Source: Sacculina carcini (lineage: Eukaryota > Arthropoda > Thecostraca > Sacculinidae). Taken from it: a DNA stretch of 64,000 nt. This document shows positions 51,875-63,800 of this stretch, piece by piece. The stretch covers positions 3,664,001-3,728,000 of the forward strand of contig OU696582.1 of NCBI GenBank assembly GCA_916048095.2, read 5' to 3'. The position numbers were made by a program, and so were the translations under genes. Each line of letters opens with the position of its first letter. Position 1 is the first letter of the stretch. The notes beneath the pieces were generated by a model. The model worked only from the letters and a program-made list of their open reading frames with translations. It made no database searches and was not told the DNA's origin.

Positions 51875-52366
51875 GATTCAGCCGTCTCGTGCTGACACGC
51901 CCACTGTCTGTCAATCAAGCAATGGTGAAACTTCAGCATTAAATATTGAAAAACTACTAATATACAGCATACTAATATATTAAAATATAATACTGAAACA
52001 CAATAAAAGATTGGATGATAAATGCCACGAGAGGCGCCCGTAGCGACACACGGTGGAAATATAAAACTTATCATCAGTGCCAGATGGCACATCTTATGCA
52101 ACTAACCGCCTTCCAAAGCAGACAATACCGACGACGTAGCGCTTAGGATGGAAGACAAAAAATCAATATATTTAGAAAACATAAGCAGGATTTATATCTG
52201 CTGTCATTCATCGATCGAATAGAGGAGCTATTTGCCAGCCACTCGCACAAGCAGTCCGCAAATCGAGCCCAAGACACCGGGCATTGATCCCCGGCGCCTT
52301 GTCGTGTGCGCGCAGCCGTACTGTGAACACGTGTTTTTTCGGTGCTGGTCGTGACTGCGGCTCCGT
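51875..52366. other. Upstream region of the TMEM121-like gene
   Basis: Between the TMEM121-like start codon and the RTE-like LINE. AT-rich up to 52150, then mixed composition. I see no gene; it should contain the promoter of the minus-strand gene, but I could not point to a motif. Confidence 0.35.
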
Positions 52367-52479
52367 GTGTGTTTAGTGGTGGGTTTGACAGCTCACCGTG
52401 GTAAGCGTTCGCCGCCGCATGGGCGGAAGCGATCCATTCAGTGGACACACACGACGGACTCGCGGTGTGCCAGCCGGAG

Positions 52480-53400
52480 TCGTGAAGCCCTCAGGGCCCC
52501 CGCTCTAAACGTTGCAACGTTTAATACGAGGACTTTGAGGGAAAATTGTCGTCTTAATGAATTATATAAATTAGCTATATATTTGAACATTGATATCATC
52601 GCCGTCCAGGAGCACAGACGAACTGTGAAGGCACCAGCCACGTCCGTCAACGTTCACGGCTGGACTTTCTGGATTGCAACTGCAACCTCTCAAGGCCAAG
52701 GTGGTGTTGGCTTATTGTTGTCTCCGCGTGCCAGGCGAGCTCTCCTCAGCATCGAATATCCACACGCGCGAGTCACAACAGCAACATTCCAGCTGAAGGC
52801 CAACAGATTGCGCATTGCAAATTGTTATATGCCCACCGCATGTGCAGCCTCACTGGACGAAGCAGAAGAGTGCATTAATGTGCTGACTACGTTTGTGGCC
52901 GGCGGTGCAAATCGCGATGTCACCTGTGTTGTCGGTGACTTCAACGCCGACCTACAGACTGGAGTCAACAAGCATGCCTTTCCGCAGTCAAAATCAACGC
53001 ACACCGACGCAGTGAGTGATTTCGTGGCTAGCAACGACTTGATCGCTGCAAATGGAGTCATGCGGCAACGGCAAAGCCATATTCCGACATTATTCGGACC
53101 CAATTGCCGCAGGGCTCGACTGGACTATGTGTTCGTTCAGCGCCAGTGGTGTCGCATACTGCGTAGAGTCTCCCGAATTCGTCCTCGCTGCATTCCATCG
53201 GATCACGCCATGCTCCTGTGCTCACTGAGTCTGCGCCTGTGGATGGGCGTCAAACACAGACAACAGCGTCAAATCCAGTCGTCGACACTGAGAAAACCGG
53301 CAGCACGCAGGAGGTTTATCGGCGCTGTAATCAATCAGCAAAGACAGGGCGACGGAAGCTACACCAGCATCGCTTCAGTCGGTCCTATATGCGGCCGAAG
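52480..53400 (+). pseudogene. RTE-like LINE: AP endonuclease
   Basis: APE motifs in order: NVATFNTRTL (Asn), IIAVQEHRR (Glu), GGVGLLLS, IANCYMPT, CVVGDFNADL (Asp, Asn), LDYVFV and IPSDHAMLLCSLSL (Ser-Asp-His). The frame runs to 53530 but leaves homology near 53400, where the RT frame begins; one frameshift separates the two. The 5' start is unclear, and in-frame sequence extends upstream to 52367. Confidence 0.75.
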
Positions 53401-55580
53401 TGATCCTCCCCACACGCGCGCGAGGGTCCAGGAAAGCTCTGTGGGTCGACTCTGCCATAGCGATAGAGCGCGTGAAAATACTGCACAGCACCAAACAAGG
53501 GTCAGTCTCCCACACAAACTCTCTTCATGAAGTTTACGAGCGACGTCGTAAAGAGCTTATCGACAGCGTGGTGAGCGAAATACAGCGACACAGAGAGAAT
53601 GGGAGAGGTGCAGCAGCATGGCAGTGTATTAACACAATTACGGGGCGGAAGAGCAAGCACCCATCACTTTTCAATGCAGAGAACCCCAGTGAGCGCCTGA
53701 ACAAAGTCCGAGCACACTTCAGTGACATTCTCAATAATGAAATTTCAAATGTGTGCTCTCCTTTGCTGGACTTCGGTTCAATATCATCACACAACACGCT
53801 GCCAGTTCTCAGCACAGCAATGGCGGTCAACCTCGCAGAGCTGAAGCGGGCGTGCGGCACAGTGGCTGCAGGCAAGTCGTCCGGAAAAGATGGCATCCCG
53901 TCAGAAGTGTGGAAACTGCCGCAGTTGACGTCTCTGCTCCTACCACACATCAACGCGGTAGTGCAGCGAGCTGATCCTCCATCGGAATGGTTGTCGTCGC
54001 ACATAGTGTGCATACCGAAGAACCCAGGCAGTACAGCACTCGGCGACCAGCTTGGTATCTCTCTGATGTGTGCTGCAGCCAAGCTGTGCAACAGAGTCTT
54101 GTTGCAGCGCATAAGGAGAATACTAGAAGAAAAGTTGCTGAATGTCCAGGCGGGTTTCAGACATCACGGGTGCACGTCTGAACAAATTGCCACACTTCGT
54201 GTCTGTATTGACACCTGCCGCACGAGAAAAAAGTCACTGTGTGTTGTGTTTGTCGACTTTTTCAAAGCGTTTGACCGAGTAAACCGTGAGTCACTGCAGT
54301 CCACCTTGCTCGCCTACGGAGTCGACAACACATTGGTCAGCGCCATAATGAGCCTCTACACCAACACCGTAGCACAGGTCAGGGTCGGCAGCGAGTATAC
54401 CGAGCAGTTTGAGACGTCAAGCGGTGTACTACAAGGTGACACTCTCGCACCGTACTTGTTCGTTGTAGTCATGGACTACATCATGAGGTGTAGCATCCGG
54501 CAGCAGGCATTCACTGTGAGAAGACGGCTCTGTCAGCGGCGACCTGCGGTGAAGCTTGCAGCTCTGGCCTATGCCGACGATCTGGCGCTGCTGTCGGACA
54601 ACATCGCCGACGCTCAAAAACAGCTGGCCAGACTGGAGGCGGCTGCCGCGTCTGTGGGTCTGCAGCTCAATGCCTCCAAGTGCAAGGTGCTGTTAGTGGG
54701 TGTGCAGAAATCTGACAACATTCTGTCTTCGAACGGAGACCGCATTGACGTCTGCGAGGACTTTGCCTATCTGGGCAGTCAGCTGAAGGACAGTCGGTCG
54801 GCGTTCAGACGAAGAAGAGCACTGGCGTGGATTGCTGCACGGAAACTCCACGGATTTTGGGCATCACCTGCAGCAATATCGGAGAAAGTGCAACTGTTCA
54901 GGGCATGTGTTGAGCCTGTTATGTTGTACGCAAGCGACACATGGGTGTTGTCTGGCAGTTTGTCTAGCGAAGTCGACGCCGGTCATCGCGCACTGGACAA
55001 CTCGACGGCGTTCCGGTCGGCGGCGATGGAGCAGTTCGCCGACGAGTGGTGCATTTCTTTGCGATTCCGAGCCGCATACGCCCCGGGCGGTAACGGGATC
55101 GTGGAGCGAAATCACCGTACGATCAAAAGGATCGCAGCGAGGGGACATATTTCCCCGGAGGAGGCGACGTTCTGGTACAACGTTACGCCGCGCAAAGAGA
55201 CTCAGGTGAGCACTATTCCCTCGAGGTGTATTTTCAGATACGAGTGGCGTCTTCCATTTGAGACCGGCCGCAGGGACGCTGATGACCAGACAGCAGCGTT
55301 TGCCGTTGGTGACGAGGTGTGGGTGAAACCGCCGATCCCGTCATGTACAACGCCGTGGACCCTCGGGAAGGTGACCAGGGTCGTTTCACAGCACGTTGTG
55401 TGCGTAGATGGCATGCCGCGCCATATGCGCGACCTGCGCAAGCGTCGCTGTGCCGGCCATAGTGGAGCCATAGACGAGACCGGCACTCATGGCGACGTGG
55501 AACCGACCAGCAGCGGTTGGGATGTGGATGCGACCGGCAATCGCGGAGATGTGGAGCCACCCGGTGTAGCTTGGACCTGA
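53400..55580 (+). pseudogene. RTE-like reverse transcriptase fused in frame to an LTR integrase
   Basis: One open frame of 726 codons. Codons 1 to about 530: LINE RT with AGKSSGKDGIPSEVWKLP, NVQAGFRHHGCTSEQI, VVFVDFFKAFDRVNRESL, SSGVLQGDTLAPYLFVV, the catalytic YADD (LAYADDLALLSD), LQLNASKCKVLLVG and FAYLGSQLKD. Near 54992 it switches without a break to integrase core sequence of the E2 family: LDNSTAFRSAAMEQF (second Asp), GNGIVERNHRTIKRI (Glu), WYNVTPRKETQ, DEVWVKPP and VDGMPRHMRDLR. The integrase part lacks the zinc finger and the first Asp, so it cannot integrate. The RT lacks the end of its C-terminal domain. Probably an accidental fusion. Confidence 0.8.
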
Positions 55581-56255
55581 GCGGTGATGGCGGACGGGAC
55601 GAGGCGGCCGATAGTCCCGGCGGTGACAGAACACCTGACAGCATGCCACCTGAGCGACTGGCTATTTGCGAGTGCGTGGATGCGGTCCGTGTGTCTGTGG
55701 AGCAGGAACCTGGTGAGCCTTCAGAGGACGTGAGTGTACATACTGCTCGAGAGAATGTCGGAGAGGGCGTCGCGGCTGAGAGAGTCGAGGATGAGGCTGC
55801 AGTCGAGCAGCCGAGGCGGTCAACGAGGAGACGTCGACCGCCGGCATGGTTAAACGAGTACGTGTGTCTATCCGATGATGAAGTTTAACCGTGCGTGTTT
55901 GCAAGCGTGTTTGTTGTGAGCTTTCAGGTGAAAAGCTGGGGGAGATGTGGCGTTGTTGTCGAGTGGCGTGCGGTGTGACGTCATAGCGGTTCACTTGAGC
56001 CGAGTGGTGCGAGGTATGACGTCGCACGTTACTGCGCGCTGATTGGCCGCGACTTGAGCCTAGTGCAGGAGGCGTGTATCAGCTGGCGTGTGTGAAGCTG
56101 GCTTTGCGAGCGGTCGAGTGTCATTCGGTTGGTGGCCTGTGCGTTATAAGCATCGTTGCAGTGTGTTCGAGAATATTTCTGCTCGAGTGGACGAATTCTC
56201 GTCGTGTGCGCGGGTTACCTGCACGAAGGTTAGAGGGCTTTGCCCCGTTGTTTCT
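54993..56255 (+). mobile_element. E7, 3' end of an E2-family LTR element
   Basis: Integrase from the second Asp, the long acidic C-terminal tail (frame change near 55580, second frame to 55888), polypurine tract GGGGGAGA (55938-55945) and most of the 3' LTR (55946-56255). Closely similar to E2 (8515-9800) in the opposite orientation. 5' part missing at the fusion to the LINE. Confidence 0.8.
55946..56255 (+). repeat. Partial LTR of E7
   Basis: TGTGGCGTTG... matches the E2 LTRs up to GGGCTTTGCCCCGTT; after 56255 the sequence differs, so the last ~20 bases of the LTR are lost or replaced. Confidence 0.75.
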
Positions 56256-56515
56256 TTGCTTGATCACAGTTATTTTATTGTTGCAACAACGTGCTCATGC
56301 CTTTTCTCATGGTCTGATGATACACGTATCATCATCATCATAATTGATTCCCATGTAATAATTAACAGGTTGTGGTAATGAAAAGCCAAAAAATGGAATG
56401 AGCTCATGAGAACTGGTGGCAAAATGTTGACACGGGGTAAAAACACTGAAATAAATGTGTGTGTTAATGGACACACAAAACACTAGCAAAAAAATATCAC
56501 CACGAAGAATACCTT

Positions 56516-56706
56516 GTTATTGGTGTTTTAAGCGCGCACAAGCCGGTTTAGACTATATGGCGCGCCCCACTGTGCGCCCTTCTACAGTGGTGACTCCCGG
56601 TAGAATCAAGCGGAGGTGTTGATGAACGAACCCGGGCCAGGATTCGAACCACGAACCTCTGACACGAGAGCTCAGTGCCTAACCAATGAGCTACTCGGGA
56701 GCGACA
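56516..56706 (-). mobile_element. tRNA-derived SINE
   Basis: Minus strand: an A box (TAGCTCATTGGTTAG) and a perfect B box (GGTTCGAATCC) in a tRNA-like head with poor stems, then a ~110-bp unrelated body. It is flanked by an 11-bp direct repeat AAGAATACCTT (56505-56515, 56707-56717). The target duplication and internal Pol III promoter mark it as a SINE; the decayed stems argue against a working tRNA gene. Confidence 0.8.
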
Positions 56707-56717
56707 AAGAATACCTT

Positions 56718-58138
56718 AACATAGACTGAAAACTGAATTTCCCTAGCATTACACTACTCAACTACACAATTTCAAAGAAAGATCACTTAAGCTCAAATCC
56801 CACATCTGAATACGAATTTTGATATTCAAAAATGGAAACCTACAAAACAACAGCCACAGCTACGGTGATGCCACTTTTTCCCACAAATCACCCACACAAA
56901 GCAACACTAACCAATAAAGCAATACTAGCCCGCAGAATCACATGCTGCCAACAAACAAAACTATGCTAAAGTCCAGTCCAGCACGTATATGCCCGATAAC
57001 GATAAGATATATCTGTTGTTGTTTGACTTTGTCGCTTCGTCACATTTGACCCATCAAGGACTTCGCTAAATTTCAGAGTGCTAAACAAATAATTCTCAAA
57101 ATTAAATGAAAGGAGACACAATATGAGAAGTCGATTCTTACAAATCAAAATTGATGAAAAAATATATATGTGTGCTTGTGGTGCTAAAATTCTGACATTC
57201 GACGATAAAATATGTAGTGTAGTGTAGTGTTGTATGTGTGTGTGTATTGTGGCGCCTGCGCAAATGTAGGTCAACAACATTTGCCCATACACCACATACA
57301 CACAACCTACCAGTGCATCTGCGATACGCGTCCCGTAGGTGTATGTCCCCTGCACACAGACATACACCAAGCCAAAACACCTGTCAGTGCGCACCAACCC
57401 GGTACAGTGTCGCGTCTCGAAGGTGTACGTGCCCTACACACGGACCAAGCCACCAAGCCAAACACCAGGCAGCGCGCATCCACTCCGCCTGGCCTAAATT
57501 TAACCCAGGGATGAAGCAGACATCGAGGGCAACATCTGGTCGACATCCGTGTGCCTAGACCATATGTGTCCCAGAACACCAGCGGCAATGACATACGCGC
57601 ATACACACACGTTTCCAGCCACACACACCAGCGCTGTATATAACGCCGACACACACACTCTTCCCTGGCAGACAGTCAACAGAGTCCACCCTGCTGCTGT
57701 CTCGCCCTGCTGCTCACCCTGTTGCTCGCGTTTGCGTTCGCCAGAGTCGTAGCAACCGCCCCCCGTACCCCCCGGCCAGGGGGGCCCCGAATGTTGAGGG
57801 GCCCCGTTGCTTTACGTATTATGTGATTATGTCTAATAAATACATTCATTATTTGGTGATTTATTTATAATGGGGGCCCCAAGTGCTGCCTTCGGGGGGG
57901 ACCCCATAATTCCTCGCAAAGGCGCTGGTGTTCGCCCATTCGTGCAATCATCCATCTTGTTTTGCATTACTGTACCTGTATAGTTGTTCGCAGGTTTCAG
58001 TCCATTTCTTGTGTTTTGTTTCCGACACTGTAATTAACCGACTGTGGATGTAGTGATCTCTTGTAGATATATTGTGTTGTCGTTCCCCATTGTGTCGTCC
58101 GCCAGACCCAGAGATGGCAACAAAGTGGTGAAAACAGC
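56718..58138. other. Non-coding stretch, partly repeat-derived
   Basis: No gene recognised. 57378-57400 (AAAACACCTGTCAGTGCGCACCA) recurs at 59005-59027, so part of it is repeat-derived, perhaps LTR. 57765-57905 has several GGGGCCCC palindromes around an AATAAA. Confidence 0.4.
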
Positions 58139-58157
58139 AATCACGTCGGGGTCACCA
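58139..58157 (-). other. Complete tRNA-Trp primer-binding site
   Basis: TGGTGACCCCGACGTGATT on the minus strand is the exact complement of the tRNA-Trp 3' end including CCA, as used by CsRn1/Boudicca-type elements. It lies alone, with no gag following. ACAAAGTGGTG/CACCACTTTGT forms an inverted repeat around it. Confidence 0.65.
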
Positions 58158-58196
58158 CTTTGTAACCGATGAACTGAATGAAGGGATCACGTCGGG

Positions 58197-58800
58197 TGAT
58201 GCGTGTTGAGCGTGATGCTGCTCCCACCTGTAGTTTCGCACGGGCGCTCTGTTCTGCATGTGTGGTCACTTACTGTGCTTATGAGAGCCGCCGCTTTCGG
58301 CAGTGATGATATCACTCGGTCGGCTGTACCTGCAAGTGTTTCTAGAGTTGTGTCTGCCGGCAGGAATTGGAGGAACGGAGCTGCTGCTTCAGGCATCGCC
58401 TTCATGAAGACCTGCCGTACCAGTTCAGACTCACCGTCTTTCAAATACGGCGAAGTTAATTACTGCAAATGACGCAGAAACTGTGTGGGCTGGCGGTCAC
58501 CTAGCTCTTGAGCGCTTAACACTGACCTGAGTTTTTCCTCCGTCGATTTGCCGAGTCGAGACTGCAGCGCGGCGCACAGCTGTGTGTAGCAGTCGTCAGG
58601 AGGCTGCCGAATGAGGTCGATAAACTCCATGACGTGGTGCGCTGGCAGCATAGAAACTGCCGTCTGGAACCGCGTTTCTTCATCGCTGACTTTTGTGCGC
58701 TTGAAATAAAGCTCGAGCTGAATTACCCAGATGTATGGGCTGTCTTCAACGAATGGCGGGGGCGGTCCTCCTACAGCGGCTTGTCAAAAGACATAGTGCG
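58197..58800 (-). pseudogene. Gag fragment of a third Mag/CsRn1-like element
   Basis: Minus strand: PPPPFVEDSPYIWVIQLELYF, VSMLPAHHVMEFIDLI, LRSVLSAQELGDRQPTQFL, a frame change near 58455, then VRQVFMKAMPEAAAPFLQFLP and LETLAGTADRVI. It matches the capsid of MAG-b domain by domain. It ends at 58197, next to CCCGACGTGAT, a primer-site remnant (58186-58196). Confidence 0.65.
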
Positions 58801-58850
58801 CGGCGTAATGGCAAAACAACAACAATCAGAGCTGTAACCGATAAACTCAA

Positions 58851-58997
58851 ACTGCTGCTGCGTTGTTGCGCGTGTTGCTGCGCGTGTCATACCGACTGTG
58901 CAGCACGAGGTCGACTCTATTGTTGCAAACTCACTTGGCCTCGTGCTGCAGTGAAGTATGACACGCGCAGCAATACGCGCAACAACGCAGCAGCAGT
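58851..58997. repeat. Long near-perfect hairpin
   Basis: Arms of 42 bp (58851-58892 and 58956-58997) with one mismatch, and an inner perfect 12-bp stem (58899-58910, 58939-58950) around a 28-base loop. Both arms are rich in GCTGCTGCG-type words. Confidence 0.85.
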
Positions 58998-59082
58998 GCG
59001 ATACCAAAACACCTGTCAGTGCGCACCAGGGGAGCGCAACAGTATCAACGCCACCTAGATACTAGGTGGCAGTAGTCTAGAT

Positions 59083-59335
59083 CAGTGATAGTCAACCTGG
59101 GTGCATGGTGCACCCCAGGGTGCATGATTTTTTTCAAAGGGTACATGGAAATCATGGGGTACATGGAGGGGTACATGACAAGGTGTGAGTGAGTGTAAAT
59201 GTACGTGTGCACGGCTGAGCGTGTCCTTGAGCGCGTTACTGGAGGTGTAATGTCTGCGCGTGCAAGTGAACAGGTGTGTGTGTGTGTGTGCGCTACTGGA
59301 GTCGTCTCGAATATCTGCGCGTGCAAGTGAACATA

Positions 59336-59370
<35 letters not shown>

Positions 59371-60315
59371 ATGACGGTTGATCGCGTCAGCGGGAATTTG
59401 TTTCTCCTTCCTTGATCAGTTCTTGAAAGAGTGCAACTGGGAAGTGCTATCTCCTTCGCTGGAAGAAAATATTAAGGATTTTGTTATTTTTCATCTGGAC
59501 AGTCTGGAAAAGAAGTTTAGTATCTATTTCCCTGATCAAGAGGCAAGAGCACTCGAAGAATGTATGTGGATTGTGAACCCCTTTGTCTCAGCTAATACCA
59601 GATTAGCCAATCTGGAATCATTGACACCTACTTTGCTAGAACTGTCCACTGATTTTGCACAGAAGTCATCATTCCATGAATTCTCCTACTATGGATATTT
59701 CTGGTGCTCACTTTTAGGAATTCCAGAGTACCAAGAACTTGCACGAATTGCCATGAATTATCTAGTGCGGATGCCAACAACATATCTGGCAGAGAAAGGC
59801 TTCTCTAATCTGGTGGATATTAAAACAAAAAAGCGAAACCAGTTACAAGATGTGGATTCTCTGATGAGGGGGGCACTGGAGAGTGAAATAAAACCTCGCT
59901 TTGAAAAGATTGTTGGAACAATGCAGCAGCAATCCAGCCACTGAATATAAAACCTTTTTAATTTGCTGTTTTATAACTTGTGTGTATACAATGTGATATT
60001 CATTTGTATTTTTTTTCAAACCATTTGAAAAATCACATTATTTGTACATTTAAAAATAGAAATACAAAAGGTATACACATATAATTATATTGTTTTATTA
60101 TACAGTTACCACCTATATAATTGTTTAGGACCAAGTAGCTATTTTTTATATTTAAAATAGAGGCCTAATACTTTTATTTATATATTTTGGGTCTTAAAAA
60201 TAAAAAACAATGTTATTTTTATTTTATTATTTTTTTGTCGACGGCGCTAGGGTACATGAATTTTTCAAGAGCTCCCGGAAGGGTGCATGATCTTAGAAAA
60301 GGTTGAAGAACACTG
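59083..60315 (+). mobile_element. hAT-2, internally deleted hAT transposon
   Basis: Ends CAGTGATAGTCAACC and GGTTGAAGAACACTG are inverted repeats of the CAGTGNTTCTCAACC type; the 8-bp target duplication is GTCTAGAT (59075-59082, 60316-60323). Contains the last part of a transposase (59378-59944) and a TG microsatellite at 59275-59365. Confidence 0.85.
59378..59944 (+). pseudogene. hAT transposase, C-terminal fragment
   Basis: About 188 codons ending at a natural stop. FPDQEARALEECMWIVNPF, LELSTDFAQKSSF, FWCSLLGIPEYQELARIAMNYL and MPTTYLAEKGFSNLVDIKTKKRNQL resemble the C-terminal part of hAT transposases of the ZBED5/FAM200 type, including the dimerisation region. The zinc finger and the first catalytic residues are missing, so it is not active. 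Confidence 0.75.
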
Positions 60316-60323
60316 GTCTAGAT

Positions 60324-60705
60324 GGCATTGGTGTGTATGTACACTTCAGTTGTGTTTGTATGGGTGACGTCATACAGGCAACCGATGTCAATGCTGATCA
60401 AAAGATATCCTCACACGGAACGCCTGTATTGCCGATAGAGAATGATATTCGCTGCAAACAGATATACATAAACAAACAAACAAATATACATTAAGTGAGA
60501 ACGCATATGATCGTTAAAAGTAACGTTAACAAACCCAAGGAAATAGTAAACACAAACGTACTTAGTATGTCAACACGCGAGGAAACGGTAATTGACAATA
60601 GCGGTGCTGGAAGACGCTGTTCTCTATGCGTATTGTGTGTACCGCTGGAATCAAGTACTCGATAGTGCAATATCGAGTACCTGGGTGCTTACGTATTATT
60701 CAACA
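60324..60705 (-). repeat. 3' LTR of G2, part right of hAT-2
   Basis: The upper end ...TATTATTCAACA meets a CCCCCCCC run (60706-60714; GGGGGGGG polypurine tract on the minus strand). hAT-2 splits the LTR; the part left of 59075 has no clear end. A 10-bp hairpin GTACTCGATA/TATCGAGTAC lies at about 60655-60681. Confidence 0.6.
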
Positions 60706-60851
60706 TCCCCCCCCAGTTTATAGGCATAAACTCAAAAATCGGTGACGTAATCGCGTAGGTGAGCGGGTGGCTTTCGGTGCCGCTGTGGTCTCTCGGTGCC
60801 GAGGTTGTCGCCTGCAGCTGGTGCGTCGCGAGGTTGTTGGTCGTCGTCCAC

Positions 60852-63800
60852 TTACTGTTGGGTGGCGCCCGAATCTGCCGGTGTGGTGTCATCCCTCGTT
60901 TCCCTGTCCAGGGGTGGCCGTGCTTGTGGCGCCCTGTCAGGGGCTGGTGGAGGGCCCGTCGCGCTGGGGAGGGATGGTGGTACTGAGGCGGCTGAATCGC
61001 GTATAGGGGGTGTGTGGCTCATAGTTTGTGGGACGGCCGGTGGTAGGACGGTCCCTGTGAGACCCTCTACGTGGCGAAGATATTGCCGGTTGCGCAGGGT
61101 TACTCTTCCCGAGCCGTCGATCTTAACGAGGTACTGGTCGTTGGGCCTGGCGTCGACTACCACACCCGAGCGATCCCATCGTTTGGCGTGGGGGCCCGCT
61201 TGGTTTTGCACCAGCACTCTTGCGCCCGGCTCCAGTGGACTGAGGGGGCGACTGTGTGCTTGAAGCTTCTCGGTTTGTTTTGCGAACCTCAGACGCAGGG
61301 CGTCTTCTTGTCGCTCCCAGGTGTCACGCCATACTGGGTGGACCTTGTCACAACTGAAGATTTGGGTGTTGGGTGCCACGGGAAGAAGGTCGTGGATGCT
61401 CCTGCCAAAAACTATTTGCGCTGGGGAGACACCCGTCGTAGGGTCGGGGGTGTTGCGATATTGGAGGAGACCCGCGGCCACGCTTTCCGATGAGACGCCA
61501 CCGTCGGTGTCATCCAGAGCCATCAGGAGGCGCTTCATCGATTTGACGGCGACTTCAGCGCGGCCATTCGACACTGCGTGGTACGCAGACGACAGCCGAT
61601 GACGGACTCCCCATCGCTTCAGTAGGTCTGTTGTTTCGCCGGCTGTAAACTCGGGGCCGCCGTCGGTACTCAGCTCCTGGGGAACCCCAAAGGTGGCGAA
61701 GTAGTTCACGAGGGCTCTCTTGAAGCCCCTGGAGCCTGATGCTGAGGCCACGATGTGTGGCCAGCCACTTAATCGGTCGACGATCACCAGATACCCGACG
61801 CCTTTTGTGGTGAAGAAGTCGGCTGCGGTTGCCTCGAAGGGGCGGGACGGGACTGTTGGTGTGGCAGGCAGCATGCGTGGTTGGGACGGCGAGGTCCGCC
61901 AGCAGTCGCAGCATCTGTGACGAGTGCTTTCAATGTCTTTTGTTAGGCCGGGCCAGAAGACCGTGTGCTGGGCTCTGCTGTACATCCTGCTACAACCCTG
62001 ATGAGCAGCATGAAGGACGCGGAGGACCTCGTTGCGTAGCGACGGAGGTACCACGATTCGTCCGCCGAGCATTGGCACGTCATCCACAGTGTACAGCTCG
62101 TTCCGGTGCTGCCAATACGGCTGGAGCTCTTCGGGCACATCGTCTCTTGATGCAGGGAATCCGCACCGTATGTATGATGTCAGCTTCGTCATGGCCCCGT
62201 CCGATGCTGTGGCGTTCTTGACTCGGTCCCATGTGATTGCGCCGAGTTTGCCCGCGGCGCGCTTGGCTGACGCCACCATGGGTGCGTCGATATCACAGGC
62301 GGTTGTGTGCACCCGAAACGCCGAGAGGTCGCTGGGAAGTCTTGTGTCACCCGTGTCCTCTTGGCATGACGCTGGGTTGCGTGAGGTGGCGTCTGCTGCA
62401 GGGATGTCCTTTCCCGGAACGTGTATGATGCGGTATCTCCACATGAGTGTCCGTTGCTTTAGACGAAATAGCCGCGGATTAGCTATCTCGTCTAGAGCTC
62501 TGTCGGACAGGATCTTGACCAGTGGTTTGTGATCGGTGGTGACCACGAGGTCGCGGCACCCTAGAGTGAAAAAGCGGCTATCCTCGAGAGCCCACGCCAC
62601 CGCGAGCGCCTCGCCTTCGATGGGGGCGTACCGGGCTTCCGCTGGTCGCAAAAATCGTGAGCCCGCCAGTGTCACCCGCCATCCGTCTGGGCAGCATCCT
62701 GGGACCTTGGAATGACAGTCACAGTGCTTCTGGCGTAGCCAGTACCCCACCCCTGTCTGAGACCAATCGGGGTTGAGGCACGTTCGGCGGTGGGGATCGA
62801 ATATTTCAACACCCTCGGCTATGGCATCAACGATGACCGCCTTGGAACGCTGGAACGCCCGCTCGAGTTCAGGTCCCCACTGGAAGCGGGTTTTCGGACT
62901 GAGCAGCGGTTTGAAGGGTGCCATCATGTTTGTTGTCCGGCCGTAGTGGGACACTTGGTTCACTAGGCCAAACCAGGCCCTGACGTCCGTGATGTTTGCG
63001 GGTCGAGGGAAGCTGGCGATGGCGTCGAGATATTTTGGCAGGGGCTTCACGCCACTGGAGGAGATGCGGAAGCCCGCAAAGTCGACTTCGGTATTCGAGA
63101 ACTGTAGTTTCGCGGGGTTGAGGATGACTCCCGCTCTCCCTACGCGCTCCATATAATCGATAACGCGCCACCAGTGACCTTCCAGGTCTTCGTCCCACAT
63201 GATGACGTCGTCGATGCATTTCGATTTTCTAGCGACGTCGGCAATTATGGCATCGTACCGTTCTGTGTACGCATCTTGAGATGCCATGAAACCCATTGGA
63301 GCCCGTCTGTACCGGTAACGGCCCTGCTCGGTGAGGAAGGTGGTCTTGTGTCTGTCCTCGGACCGGATTTCGATGGAGTGGTACCCGTTCCAGGCGTCTG
63401 TCACCGTCTTGAACACTCCTGGCGGGATGGACCTGGCCTGTTTAGCTGGTGGGACGGTATGATGGGTTTCCCTGGTGCTGTGGCGATTGAGGGGCTGGAG
63501 ATCAATGGTGCGCCTCGGGGAACCGTCGTGCTTCGCGGTGACCACCATGTTGTGGAGCCACGTCACGGGGGTGTTCGGTGGGACGCGCTCGATAACACCG
63601 AGAGCCACATCTCTGTCCAGTTGCTCGGCTACTTCGTCTTGCCAGTGTACTGGTACGTTTGGCGGGCGTCGGGTGACGGTCGGTGTCGTGTTATCGTTCA
63701 CTCGAATCGCCATAGGCGGCCCCGACATTGCCGGTAGCGGCTGGTGGGGGCAGGTGTTGAGTGTGGAAGATGAGTACCTGTCGACCAGCCACGCCTTCAT

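Noticed and set aside
56630..56706. A functional tRNA-Glu gene (CTC in the loop)
   Set aside because: T-stem and acceptor stem have several mismatches, and an 11-bp target duplication bounds a longer unit; it is a SINE head.
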